Positions 47,001 through 57,060 of a stretch of DNA of 64,000 nt are shown piece by piece. The DNA lies in the NCBI GenBank assembly GCA_006538405.1, contig BJKQ01000011.1:1675501-1739500 (forward strand). Reading direction: 5' to 3'. The notes beneath the pieces were generated by a model. It had not been told where the DNA came from, searched no databases, and saw nothing but the letters and a program-made list of their open reading frames with translations. Positions within the stretch are counted from its first letter, which is position 1, and the number at the start of each line of letters is the position of its first letter. The DNA is from Hansfordia pulvinata (lineage: Eukaryota > Ascomycota > Sordariomycetes > Xylariales). A program made the position numbers and the translations under genes.

Positions 47001-47528
47001 TGTGCAAATGCTTCGCCTCGCCTTTCTTTCCCCGTCCCTGTACATTTGCCTGGAAGTGATTTCGCCCGCCCCTCTCCTCCCCCGACGCCTTGCCGCTCTT
47101 CGCCGCTCTCGGTCTCGATAACAGGCCCGCTGTGGTCCGTCTGGGCCACCTGCCAACCTTACAGCTTAATGCGGCCGTTATTGCCAACACCGCCATTGCC
47201 GTGACCCTGCACCGCACCGGCCGCCGCCCCCAAAAGCCTCACCTGTGCCGCTGTGGGATTTTGGCCACATGTCAGCGAGCCCACCATTTTTTTTTCTCTC
47301 TTGACGCGCTTCACCGACTCAATGCTTCCTCTCCTCATTGATACCCAGCTTCCCCTTTCTCATACGCCATTCTCTTCTCTGTTGGGTCTTCCGGATTCGA
47401 AGAACCAAACCCAAACGACCCATGCGCCGCCAGTCTCACCCTACAGAAGTACTTAGATAAGAAGAGCATTGTCTAGAAGCAGCACGCCTTCGACACCGAC
47501 TTTCGCCTGTGCCTTGTCGAAACCAGCC
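44094..47528. other. 3.4 kb intergenic region
   Basis: Between the GAT and F-box genes, both plus strand. Holds a (CT)n/(GA)n inverted pair at about 46189-46236, a C10 run ending at 46866, several TACGAGTA motifs (for example 45811-45818) and a C/T-rich leader just before the F-box gene. No gene recognised. Confidence 0.5.
46189..46236. repeat. (TC)n / (GA)n inverted microsatellite
   Basis: A short TC run is followed after a few bases by a 16-base GA run and a second GA block. The two can pair as a hairpin or, in supercoiled DNA, form a triplex-type structure. Confidence 0.7.
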
Positions 47529-49233
47529 ATGACGCAAGTTGAGGTGCTGCTCATGCCCCAGACAGCGGCCCGCGATGTGGGGGACAACAAACGCAAGCCA
47601 GTGCGGACCTGGCGCATGTCCGTAAACCCGACCCCCGTCTGCCGCCCCAGCCCGAGGTGCTCCCTCGAGATTCTGAGTGCCGAACTTCTTTTCCTCATAT
47701 TTGAGCAGGTAAGTCGACCCCGGAGGTCGGCGCCTCATGCCCCCCTCCAGCGGTGCCATCTAACTCTAGTCGCCGCAGCTCCATGATATCGACAGGGCAT
47801 CTCTGGCGCCCGTGCGGCAGACGTCGCGGAGATTGGACGCCCTGGCGACACCAATAAAGTACAGAACTCTGAGGTTGAACGAGCGCATGGTGGCGCCCGG
47901 GGCCAGCGTGGAGTTCCCACTGGCTTTCGACAAGATCAACGCCTACACCCATCATGTCGAAACGAGGAGCGATCTCGACCCCAGCGGCACCCGGCGCGTA
48001 TTGCGGGACATGAGACGCCTGGCGTCAGTCAGGTGGGAATTTGTCGGGAGCTACACGTGCCACAGCCCCTCGAGGGTCCCCGCCGACCTCGTGAGCGACT
48101 GGCACATCAAAAACAACAACACAAAACTACACATCGAGGGGCTGCCGCTGAGTGGCTTCGGTACCGCGCCGCACGCAAGTTATCTCAAGGCCATCCCCTC
48201 CGACACACTGGTGACACTGAAGATGGCGAGCCTGACCCCGACGCTGGGAACCAGCTTGGAAGCCCTCAAGGAGCTCCTCCTTGCCTCCCGCCGTCTCGAG
48301 GTCTTCCACCACCACGACCGCGGCCAGGGGACCCGATTTGCCTTTGCCCCCGGCGAGCGGCTGCCCGCCTTCCGGGAGCTGACACTGCGCTCCTACGACT
48401 GGGACCATAACCGGAGCGACGTCGATAGCCATTGGGACTTTTCGCGCATGCGGGTGCTGAAGCTCATTGACCTGCCGCTTGTGCAGTTTCTCGAGTCGGT
48501 CGAGTTTGGCGACCTCGGCGGCCTGCAGACGCTGCACTGTGAGGACTTCAGCGCCCACCTGGTCGACCGGCGGCGCGAGGCGACGCGCCTGCTGTACCAG
48601 CTCGTTAGCCAAGTCCGGGCGCTGCACGACCTCAGCATCCGGTGCCACACGCAGCTGTTTCCTGTTGACGGGTTGGCCCGCCACGGCACCTCGCTGCAGA
48701 GCCTCTGCTTCCGCGACCACGTGGGCTTCGCCGAGGAGAGCCGCCGATGCCCCACCCTACCCGCCGACGGCCTGGCGACCCTGTCTCGGCGCCTTGTAGC
48801 CCTGCATACCCTCGAGCTGGATATGGATGCCGCCTTCTGCGAGCCTGCCGCCTTTCTTGCCGAGCTTTGCTGCTTCACACGACTCACCCATCTAACTCTG
48901 CACGTGCAGACGTCGTTGCGCGCCCGCTCCATCATACCCGCTGGCGTCGACCTCGACCGAGACATGGTCATGCGCTACCTCGACCTGTTGCTCCTCCCCA
49001 AGGCCAAGAGGGGGGCTCCCTGGCGCTCTATCACGATCAACGTTGGCGGCTGGCGCAGGACACTGATCCGCCGCATGAGCGAGGTCTGGCGTCAGCAGAA
49101 TGAACGCGGCGTCTTCGCCGAACGCTGCTTCGTCTTCGACCGCGACGCGGAGACGGGAGAGACCGGAGTTCGCGAAGAATTTGCCGTCGAGAAGGGAGGC
49201 CGTGTGGGGTCCAGGTTTCAGATGATGGGTTGA
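47529..49233 (+). CDS. F-box protein with leucine-rich C-terminal region
   Basis: Exons 47529-47708 and 47779-49233 (70-base intron, GTAAGT...GCAG, phase 0) give 544 residues. The F-box spans the intron: SLEILSAELLFLIFEQ then LHDIDRASLAPVRQTSRRLD (about residues 46-80), followed by IKYRTLRLNERM, typical of fungal F-box proteins. The rest is a series of irregular Leu-rich stretches (LVTLKMASL, LRVLKLIDLPL, LHTLELDMD, LTHLTLHVQ) that look like degenerate LRRs for substrate binding. F-box proteins bind Skp1 in SCF ubiquitin ligases. Such single genes diversify quickly in filamentous fungi, and no substrate can be inferred. I start at the first ATG, 47529. Confidence 0.82.
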
Positions 49234-49800
49234 GGCTCGACGAAAGCGAGCGTGACAAGGCTCGTCATCGTGACGTCGCCCTGGAGGCGCTGGACAACCT
49301 CATCAACAGAATACTGCTGGGTTTGCGGACGTCCGGGTCATGACATCCAATGATTCGCTAAAAGGTAGAGCGATCTTCGTCACTGCTGGAGATGTGGTAC
49401 GTGGGTTCTGCTCCTTTCGGTGCGCGGAGCTCTTAAAAGCATAGTGGAACAGATGTCTGCCCGTCCAAGCTGAGCGCATTCTGAGCACCAGTTCCGAGGC
49501 AGTCGACCCCATGGGGTATGATCTTATGTGGATTCACGATCGCTTTCGTTCATTCGTAAGATGTATATACATGTTGCCGTTGATCCGTTGATGGTCCGAG
49601 TTTCTGACATAGACGAAAGGACAGATGCGCCTCCCTCGAAAGCCGTATTGGAAGTCAATGAAGTAAAGGGTAATGCAACGTGGAAGGGCTCGCTTTAAAT
49701 AAATCAGTCATGACACGGGGTAGCACTGATCAGAGGAGTCCGTCAGGGTTGACCAGTGCTTCCCAGCCTCGGCGATGAGGCACGGCGGCCACCAAAGGTA
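49234..49800. other. Intergenic region between convergent genes
   Basis: 3' ends of the F-box gene (+) and the RS-rich gene (-). An A/T-richer patch at 49690-49710 may hold polyadenylation signals. Nothing else seen. Confidence 0.5.
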
Positions 49801-51202
49801 TCATGTGCCCTTCAGTCTCCCCCAGTCGGCCTCGTGGGCAACGTGGCCGTCGTCTTGGATAACCTTGCCGCGATCCCACTCACGCGTTCCGCCGGATTTA
49901 TTCCAGCGAACGTCGGATTCATCTTTCTGATCACCCTTCTCCCATTTCGAAATCTGGTCTTCTGTAAATCCAGCCGCTCGCAACCTGTCAGCCCCTTGAC
50001 GCTTCCATTTCTGCCGGTCACGGAAGGCCTCGACGGCGCCATCCCAATCATCTCCAGCGGCGGCAGCGCCCCTCAAGTCGTCCGCTTCCAGAGAGACATC
50101 GAGGCTGGGGTCGTAGTTCGGAGCAAAACGACCATCGATACCCGAGGTCGAAGCGACTCCACGCCCACGGCGTCGAACGGCAGACGACACGGGCGGCGCG
50201 GGTCCAATCAGGTCATCGAGGGGGTCCGAGTCCGAATCCGAGTCTGTTCCCGTCCCTTGGCCTGAGCCCGAATCATCACGCGCGGGGTTGGTGGCTCTGG
50301 TGGGTTGCGTGGCCAGGGATAAGCTCTTCTTCTTGTCATCAAGTGAATTTGGTTTGGAAATCTTGGGTGAGCGGTTGCGGTGGCTTGAAGACGGAAGACC
50401 TGGAGAGCGAGACCTACTGCGCCTCGAGCGCCGAGACGAATGGCTCTGTCCATGCGAACGGCCACGCTCGCGAACATGGCGGTCCCGGTCATGATCATGC
50501 CGATGGCCACGGTGGCGTGGTGGAGAGCGCGACCGGTTGTCATGGCGGTGGTCGCGGCGGTGATGACGGTGACGTCGAGACAAGCGGTCCTCGTCGTGGG
50601 TCCCAGCACCCTCATCTTCACCCCTTTCCGTATGTCTCCTCTTTTCCCCGTCACGACTCTTGTCTTTATTAGAACGGATGTTGCGAGGTGCTACCCGAGC
50701 GTGGGAGGGGTCCGTGGAGGCTGACGGTCGTGTTCTTTTAGAAGATGAATCTGGAGCACCGATAATGGCAGCAATATCCCCGAGCATACGAGACCGAGTA
50801 TCGCGGTGATCGGGACGAGAAGAAGGGCCGGAAGAGGGACGGTCGAGGGTTCTGAGTTTCGCCTGCGACTCGGCGTTTTCCTTAGCCAGCAGGGCTCGGT
50901 TGTGGGAGTTCGTGTCGCGGATTATGGAATTCAGAAACCGCGTGTTTGGTTTCGGCTGGTGAGCTGGGCGCCTAAGAACAGGAACAAGACGGAGTGTCAG
51001 AAGGTAAGGCGGGTGAATGGTGACAGCGGGGGAGATCGCATGAAAACCCTATGAGCGACACAAGGCAAACATACTTCTGGGATTTGTATGCGTCAAGGCC
51101 AAGGGAGGAGTACTTGATAGAGCAATCGCCAGCCTCTTTGGAGAGAACTTGAGCGACGTAGTCGTCGGTGAGGATTGTGTCGTTGGGCGTTCTGGGGGAC
51201 AT
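49801..51202 (-). CDS. Arg/Ser/His-rich nuclear protein, NKAPD1/SR-like
   Basis: Exons on the minus strand 51202-51075 and 50971-49801 (intron GTATGT...TTAG splitting a Lys codon) give 432 residues. The conserved N-terminus (DTILTDDYVAQVLSKEAGD, then NTRFLNSIIRDTNSHNRALL) resembles the short N-terminal helix of human NKAPD1. The middle (about 125-215) is extremely Arg/His/Asp/Ser-rich (RRHRHHRRDHRHDNRSRSPP), like SR and SR-related splicing proteins. The C-terminus holds a conserved block with WKRQGADRLRAAGF, QISKWEKGD and VRWNKSGGTREWDRGKV. Fungal homologues are often labelled pre-mRNA-splicing factor 38B by their RS content only. A nuclear role in RNA processing is likely but unproven. Confidence 0.75.
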
Positions 51203-52096
51203 GGCGACGGCAATTATATGCCCGGCCTGGCGACGTCGGATCGCAACTCAAGGACGGCGCTGGCGGGTGCGCTTGCTCTGCCGCACTTCAACAGGCGTAG
51301 GTTAGAGACCGAATGCGGGTCTAGGCAGAAGCTGTTCGGTGGAAGACCACCAATCGCAATTGCATGAAGGCTTTCGATGGAGCGAGAGATGGAGGGCCTT
51401 GGACCTGGAATCGGTAGTTTGGTGGGATGGTGGAGAGCAGGCCCAGTGCGACTGGGACTCGAGCATACAAGTAACGTGGTCGGGCGCGTGGGCGCGTACT
51501 CGTGCACGAGTTAGTCCTTCCTCCACTGGCGTAGCACAGGTAACTAGAGGGCGCTGACGGCGAACCTCGGCGTACTCGCACGAGTACATGTAGGCACGTA
51601 GATAGGCTGTAGAGTACACCTACATACATGCACGGAGTACGTAGACACATCTGTAGGTCTGGGCATGGTACCTAGACATGGTACATTGTACCTAAACGAC
51701 CATTAGGTACTTGCCTGATTCGGCCGGCCCCAATTGCCTGCAGGTGTGCTCTTATCCGATTGTCGCGGGGCAGGCTTGCGCCAGGATCCCATGCGTGTCA
51801 TACCATGTTTACATTCCGCGTAAAGTACCCAACTTGCCTCGTAGAGCAGTCCAGTGTGCCCTTCCATCAGGCGCCACTCGTCTGCTCACCCACCATTACA
51901 CAGGATACGTCTTTGAAAACTCACCTGCAAGACTTTCGGTTCTGCGCCTTGTTGACAGTCATTCTCACCCGCCGCACGCCCATACGCCCACACGCCCATA
52001 CGCATACACGCCCATAAGCCCACGCAACATCCCGTCGCCGCATCGCGTCCTGCCCCTCATTAGCCCTGGAGCGGCCCATTGAGGAAAATTACAGCC
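51203..52096. other. Divergent promoter region with short repeats
   Basis: Between the RS-rich gene (-) and SOS7 (+). Contains TACTCG motifs at about 51497 and 51570, many TACC/GGTA blocks near 51660-51710, and an imperfect array of CGCCCATA/CGCCCACA units at about 51973-52020 close to the SOS7 start. Confidence 0.5.
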
Positions 52097-52957
52097 ATGC
52101 CGCCACCACGCACGCCTCAGGATGTCCTTGCCTCGCTCAACTCGCTCAATGCCAATCATGAGATCACCATATTGCGTCTGAGCGAACCCATCACGTCGAC
52201 TCTTCCCCGAGACAACGACAATAACCCTCGCGCATCCGACGTCTCGACTTCGTCTCTGGACGCCACGACTCCTTCCTCTCTTGATGCCGATCTCGCTCAT
52301 TATCGCGAGCTCTTTGCTAAGCTTCGGTTCAGCTATGTGGAGCAGGTGACCAAGGAGAAGTTCATCCGTGCCATCGTTGGCGATCCGCCACTCATCGTCA
52401 CACCGCAGGAGAATCTTGACCTCGAGGCCCAGAACCTCGAAGCCAAGGCCACCCTGAAAACCCTGAAGAACGACGTCGCTCTCATGGTCTCTGATCTCGA
52501 GTCCAGGGCCCGCGAATTGGCCCTAAAATACGAAAACGTTCGCCTCGAGACCGCCCAGCTCGAGCAACTGCCTGCCAAAGTCCATCAGCTCGAGTCCGAG
52601 ATCGCTCACCTAACCGACTCTAATGCCGCCGCCCGCCATTTCAATCCCGATCTCAATCTTCCCTTGGCCAAGACAAATGATATTCTCCGCTCTCGCGAGG
52701 CGCATTGTCACGATCTCGACCGACAGCTCCAACAGTTGCAGAGTCAAGTGCCCCGCAAGACAAAAGAGCTCGAACGCCTGAACGCCGAGATGGCACCCCT
52801 CGAGTCCAAGCGTCAGCATACCATGAACGCTGCCGCCGAAGCCAGAAGGCGCAAAGATGCTGCTCTGGGGGGCGTCGAGGATGAACTCGAGGAAAGGGGC
52901 CGCTGGTACCGTGCTGCCGATACTAGCGTGCGGCAGGTGCTCGAAATGGACACATAG
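52097..52957 (+). CDS. SOS7: Kinetochore protein Sos7
   Basis: Single exon, 286 residues, starting at ATG 52097 (MPPPRTPQDVLASLNSLN). The hallmark block FAKLRFSYVEQVTKEKFIRAI followed by VGDPPLIV (about residues 75-102) is the conserved Sos7 motif. The rest (about 105-275) is almost entirely coiled coil with Leu/Glu/Gln heptads, broken by one Asn/Pro-rich hinge near 180 (AARHFNPDLNLPL). Sos7 (Kre28 in budding yeast, distantly ZWINT) forms the KNL1 complex with Spc7 at the outer kinetochore and is needed for microtubule attachment and checkpoint signalling. Length is typical. It is intronless and separated from the 4CL-like gene's 3' end by only 164 bases, so the two genes converge. Confidence 0.92.
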   Translation: MPPPRTPQDVLASLNSLNANHEITILRLSEPITSTLPRDNDNNPRASDVSTSSLDATTPSSLDADLAHYRELFAKLRFSYVEQVTKEKFIRAIVGDPPLIVTPQENLDLEAQNLEAKATLKTLKNDVALMVSDLESRARELALKYENVRLETAQLEQLPAKVHQLESEIAHLTDSNAAARHFNPDLNLPLAKTNDILRSREAHCHDLDRQLQQLQSQVPRKTKELERLNAEMAPLESKRQHTMNAAAEARRRKDAALGGVEDELEERGRWYRAADTSVRQVLEMDT

Positions 52958-53121
52958 AACGACTGGTTGTTTGCCTGACTATCTGAGTGCGGCTGAGACT
53001 GTAGTCCCTTATACTGCTCGGCGCATGTGTAGGATGGTCTAGAAAAAGCCTCGTTCTTGGATCCCTCCCCATCTACACGCGGTGCGGAGCGCGGACGTTG
53101 TCCACGCCCCGACGTCATCCA

Positions 53122-55012
53122 TCACAACTTTGCCCTTCCTTCTTGGGCTCGGACCACAATCCCTTGAACGCCATTTCTCGCTCGCTCCTTGAGAACGCGC
53201 CTGAGGATCTTTCCGCTCGCACTCTTGGGAATCTCGCTGATAAACTCAACTTCTTTCACCCATTTGTGCCGGACCTTGTTCTTTTCGACGTATCTGATCA
53301 GGTCGCGCCCTATTCCTTCGTCACCGACCCCGCCTCTTTTGGGAACCACGAATGCTTTGGGCCTCTCCCCGGACCACTCGTCAGGTATTCTCAACACTGC
53401 GCAGTCCTCCACCTCCGGGTGTCCCAGGAGGAGGTCTTCTAACTCAGCTGGCGCCGTCCCGATCCCCTTGACCTTAATCATCTCCTTGATGCGGTCCGTG
53501 ATTGTCAAGAATCCGTCCCTGTCGAGTACACCCTGATCTCCCGTGTGCAGAAATCCTTCCTCATCAAAAGTCTCCCTGGTGGCTTTCTCGTTGTTGAGGT
53601 AGCCCATGACCACCTGTGGTCCCCGGGCCAGTATTTCCCCGGGCTCCCCCGGCCCGGCCTCTTTCCCGTCGTCCTTGATCAGCTTGATCTCGGTGCTTGC
53701 AACTATCGTCCCGACTTTGTGGGAGAATCGAAAATCGTATGCGTCAGGTGGGTGTGCAGTGATGCAAGAGCACGACTCGGTCATCCCATAGCCCTGCTTG
53801 AAGCCTCGCCCTGGGAACTTGCGCTGCAGGAGCTGCAAGATTTCCTCCGAGATAGGGGCCGCCCCGCTCGAGAATCTTTTGACGCACGACAGGTCGTACC
53901 CATCTACGACGGGGTCCCGGACAAGTCGGATGATGATAGGGGGCACCAGCAGCAACTCCGGAATTTGGTATTGGACCACTGTCGAGAGCATGGTTTCCAT
54001 TGTAAAGGCAGGCTGCATGATGACCTCTGCGTTCAGCATGACAGGTACGTGCATACTGTGCACGATTCCGGTTATATGGAACAGTGGCAGCACGGCAAGA
54101 GACTTGGTGTAGTCTGGGGGGGTGATTCGTTGAATCTGCAAGGCCTGGGCTATGACGTTCTGGTGGGCGATCATGACCTGTGTATCTCCTGGTTAGGTAG
54201 GCGTCCATGAAGTCGCGGTCTGGTTCCCGACGCGCTTGACGGGTTGCACTCACAGCTTTAGGCAGGCCTGTCGTGCCTGACGAGAAGCTGAGGAAGGCGC
54301 AGACGTCTTTATTCTTCTTGCCCAGGGGTAGCTCGAAGGACCGAACCTGTCCAGTATTACCATAGCTCTGCCCGATCTTTATCAGGTCCTTGATGGTGGT
54401 GTACCCGCCAAGCTCGCCCTCTAGCAAGAACACCCGGTCTCGGGGATGCCAACGTTTTTCGCCGCCTGCTCGGCGACCTGGATTGAGTCGGGATGAGTGG
54501 CAAGAAAGGTGGCACCGGCGGTGCGAAGCGCGTACGTCATCTCGTCCACGTTGTATGCTGGTGAGGCTCCCGAAACAACGCCTCCTGCAAGAACACGTGA
54601 GCCTATGTCAAAGGGGCTTTTCAGAATCAACCGAATCAGCCATACTCACCGATGCGAATGGCTGCAAACAGCGTGACCGGATACCATATTGTATTTCTAC
54701 TGAACAGAGATAGGGTCTCGCCTGGTTGGAACCCATACTTTTCGTGCAGGGCTGTCGAGATGTTCGTAGCGGCCTGCTTGACGTCTTTCCACGATACTCG
54801 CTCCTTGGTAGTGGCATCCAGGTACCCGGCAAGTTCTGACTCCGGCAATCGATTGAGGGGCGAGTATCTTGACTTTTCACCGAACAGCCACTCCCAGATT
54901 GTTATGTCCGTGGGCACTGTCATTCGTATTAATTGACCCAGCGCCAGTGCCAGAACCTGGATCGGGAGGACTCACGATCAATGTCGGGCTGGCTGCTCTT
55001 GAAGGTGGGCAT
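53122..55012 (-). CDS. 4-coumarate-CoA-ligase-like acyl-CoA synthetase, peroxisomal, with a one-base frameshift
   Basis: Exons on the minus strand 55012-54976, 54916-54650, 54584-54254 and 54177-53122; all introns (59, 65 and 76 bases) have good signals. The total is 1691 bases, one short of 564 codons. The deficit lies at the CCC run 54433-54435 (plus strand): VGIPET breaks and resumes as VFLLEGELGGYTTIKDL. Adenylate-forming motifs are present: the P-loop SFSSGTTGLPKA, the YGMTES motif, the TGDQG motif and the C-terminal PKSASGKILRR with the catalytic lysine. The last residues AKL form a peroxisomal targeting signal (PTS1). Such enzymes activate aromatic or fatty acids as acyl-AMP, then acyl-CoA; the substrate cannot be read from sequence. 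No oxidase, PKS or NRPS neighbour suggests a cluster. About 563 residues when repaired, normal for the family. Confidence 0.88.
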
Positions 55013-55983
55013 ACTGCCTGGGCCGTATTGCAGCAGTAGATGGATATAGTATGATAGACCCAATCCCTACTTTGCTTCAGGTCGGTGTGTTTGCTGATAT
55101 ATCTGCGAGAGGCACGCGGTCAAGATTGACTCACTAATAGAAACGAGTTGCACAGAAGCGCAGAGTCTCGGCTTGATTTATAAGGGCACATGCTTCCCCC
55201 GCATTTCGTATGCGACGCACGTCGTAGAACCCGGGGAAGCTTTTCCGTCCAGTTCGATCTGCATGAGGTCACGGCCACAGCCCCGCATCGTGCTAAGGGC
55301 GTTGCTGGGGTTGATCATATTGCCTCGGCAGATGCCCCCCTGCTGCAGCTTCAGCCAGTAAGACTGGCGAGCGGAACGCAGCACCACCCCGACATACCCT
55401 ACATCGTAAGACATTAGCCATTGGCTTAAGCGTGTATTCGTATTTGCGTGTGCCGCGGGGGGCATAGCGAGCAGACGAGGTAGGATATACCGCCGCCTGT
55501 TTCCTGATGCTCGATGAAGGCTTTTTGGATATTTCCAGCGCCTGACATACAGACAAGACCGGTCCCCGCCCAGGCCACCCCATACTCCGCAAAGAACACC
55601 ATACCGAGCGGGCAGCTGAAAAGGGGTTGCCAGAGATGACCGGCGGAACGCCAGATTGATCGGGGGCAAGCAGGCCGAGGGTTGCCACAGCGCCTTTCTG
55701 CCTGGCAAGCTGCCCATCCACGCAGCAAGCCCCCTATGCACCCATGACTAATGTGGTGCGTCTTTGTTTGCGCGACAGTAGGGCGCGTAGCACACAAGCC
55801 GGCCGATGCTCTGCTAGTCAACAGAACAGAAGTGAAATTGCTACGTGGTTTCTCGTACTTGAACATCAGGCTGGGTCGTCTCCGCAAGGAGAGTGGCACG
55901 ACGTTTTTGCAGAATGCCTAGGCTCAGGGGGAGTAAAGTCGACGGATATATTTGATAAATGACACTGTGCTCGCGAACAGACA
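55013..55983. other. Intergenic region 4CL-like / CWC24
   Basis: Promoter of the 4CL-like gene (55013 onward) and 3' region of CWC24. A minus-strand open frame of about 180 codons (55178-55741) has no recognisable domain and overlaps others. No RNA gene seen. Confidence 0.5.
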
Positions 55984-57060
55984 CTACTGCCCAGAAGGAG
56001 GCTCGTCGTCTTCTGGGACAGGTTCGCCGGCATCGATAGCCTCCTGTCTCCTCCTCGCCTGCCGCTCGCGTTTTCGGTCAAGCAGCTTGGTGAGCGTTTT
56101 GGCCGCATTGAAGACACCGCTGGTGCCTGAGCCGCAGGCCGCGCAACTGGGGTCCTTCCTGTACCTCTGAAGTGCGCAGGGCAGACAAAAGTAGTGACCA
56201 CACCGTGTGATGATGGGCTCCTTGTAAGGACCCTTGCAAATAATACACGCAAATGGGATTTTCTCGAGAAGGGCGTCATCAGCTGCATCGCCGTCGGCAG
56301 CAGATGAACGATCGGCACTGGCGACGATTGTGCCGCCCAAATTTTTCTTGCCTTTGGAGACAGTCTCCCATTCCTTGTCGAGCTGCCAGCCCTGCTTGTA
56401 GTCTTCGCGAGCGTGAAGGAACTTGCAGTTGTCACCAAAGCCACAAAATCCGGTTTGCTTGTAGTCCTTGCACACATCTGGTGCGAAGTCGGTCACGGTG
56501 ATTGTGCGGATATTAGTGGCGGCCTTGATGGGGCCAACCTTGCGGTTGGGGGCGTCTGGGTTCCTCTGAATGAAGGTGGACTGGTTAGAGAGGCCCTTGT
56601 ATGTGCCGTCGGGCCCAGGAGGAGGCTTTTGGCCCTGGGCATCAGGGACAGGACGTGTCTTGCCGAGAAGGCTGGCGTCGTTGTCCTCATCATACCAGTT
56701 GCTCTGTTTAGTGGCGTCGTTGGTGCTGGTGAGGCGGCCTGAGCGGTCAGCTTCGAAGACTGTAGCCGACTGTGACTGCGCCTGCGACGATGCAGTTGCC
56801 TTGGACGAGGCCGTGACGGCAGCGCCCTTCCTGCGGCGCTTATTGACGTGCCTCTCCCTGGTCTCGCCATCTCCAAATGAGGCGTCGCTATCGTCGTCAT
56901 CGTCGCTGCTGTCACCCTGAGTAGCTGGGGGTGGCGTGGTAGGTCGTTTTCTGATGTTGGCCCTGGCTTTGGCGCCTCGTTTCTTGAAGACAGCTACGGG
57001 CGCAGCGGCAGCGGCAGCTTCTGGCCCGGATTGTGTGTCTTTGCCTTCGGCGTCCGCCAT
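55984..57060 (-). CDS. CWC24: Pre-mRNA-splicing factor Cwc24 (RNF113 family), CCCH zinc finger plus RING
   Basis: Single exon, 358 residues from ATG 57060; an ATG directly before it (57063) and one at 57084 are alternatives. The N-terminus is low-complexity and acidic, with a basic patch HVNKRRRKG. A conserved stretch NIRTITVTDFAPDVCKDYKQ leads into a CCCH zinc finger (about 197-216, C-x8-C-x5-C-x3-H), and a RING finger follows (about 272-309, CIICKGPYKEPIITRCGHYF ... CAAC). This order is diagnostic of Cwc24 in yeast and RNF113A in man, which sit at the 5' splice site in the activating B-act spliceosome. RNF113A also has ubiquitin-ligase activity in DNA-alkylation repair. The intact RING cysteines are compatible with ligase activity. 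Confidence 0.95.
   Translation of the reverse strand: MADAEGKDTQSGPEAAAAAAPVAVFKKRGAKARANIRKRPTTPPPATQGDSSDDDDDSDASFGDGETRERHVNKRRRKGAAVTASSKATASSQAQSQSATVFEADRSGRLTSTNDATKQSNWYDEDNDASLLGKTRPVPDAQGQKPPPGPDGTYKGLSNQSTFIQRNPDAPNRKVGPIKAATNIRTITVTDFAPDVCKDYKQTGFCGFGDNCKFLHAREDYKQGWQLDKEWETVSKGKKNLGGTIVASADRSSAADGDAADDALLEKIPFACIICKGPYKEPIITRCGHYFCLPCALQRYRKDPSCAACGSGTSGVFNAAKTLTKLLDRKRERQARRRQEAIDAGEPVPEDDEPPSGQ

Noticed and set aside
49801..51202. Calling the RS-rich gene Prp38B
   Set aside because: The PRP38 domain itself is not present; only the RS content is shared, and the N-terminal block fits NKAPD1 better.
51973..52020. CRISPR-like array
   Set aside because: It is an imperfect array of 8-bp units without spacers, in a eukaryotic promoter; a microsatellite.
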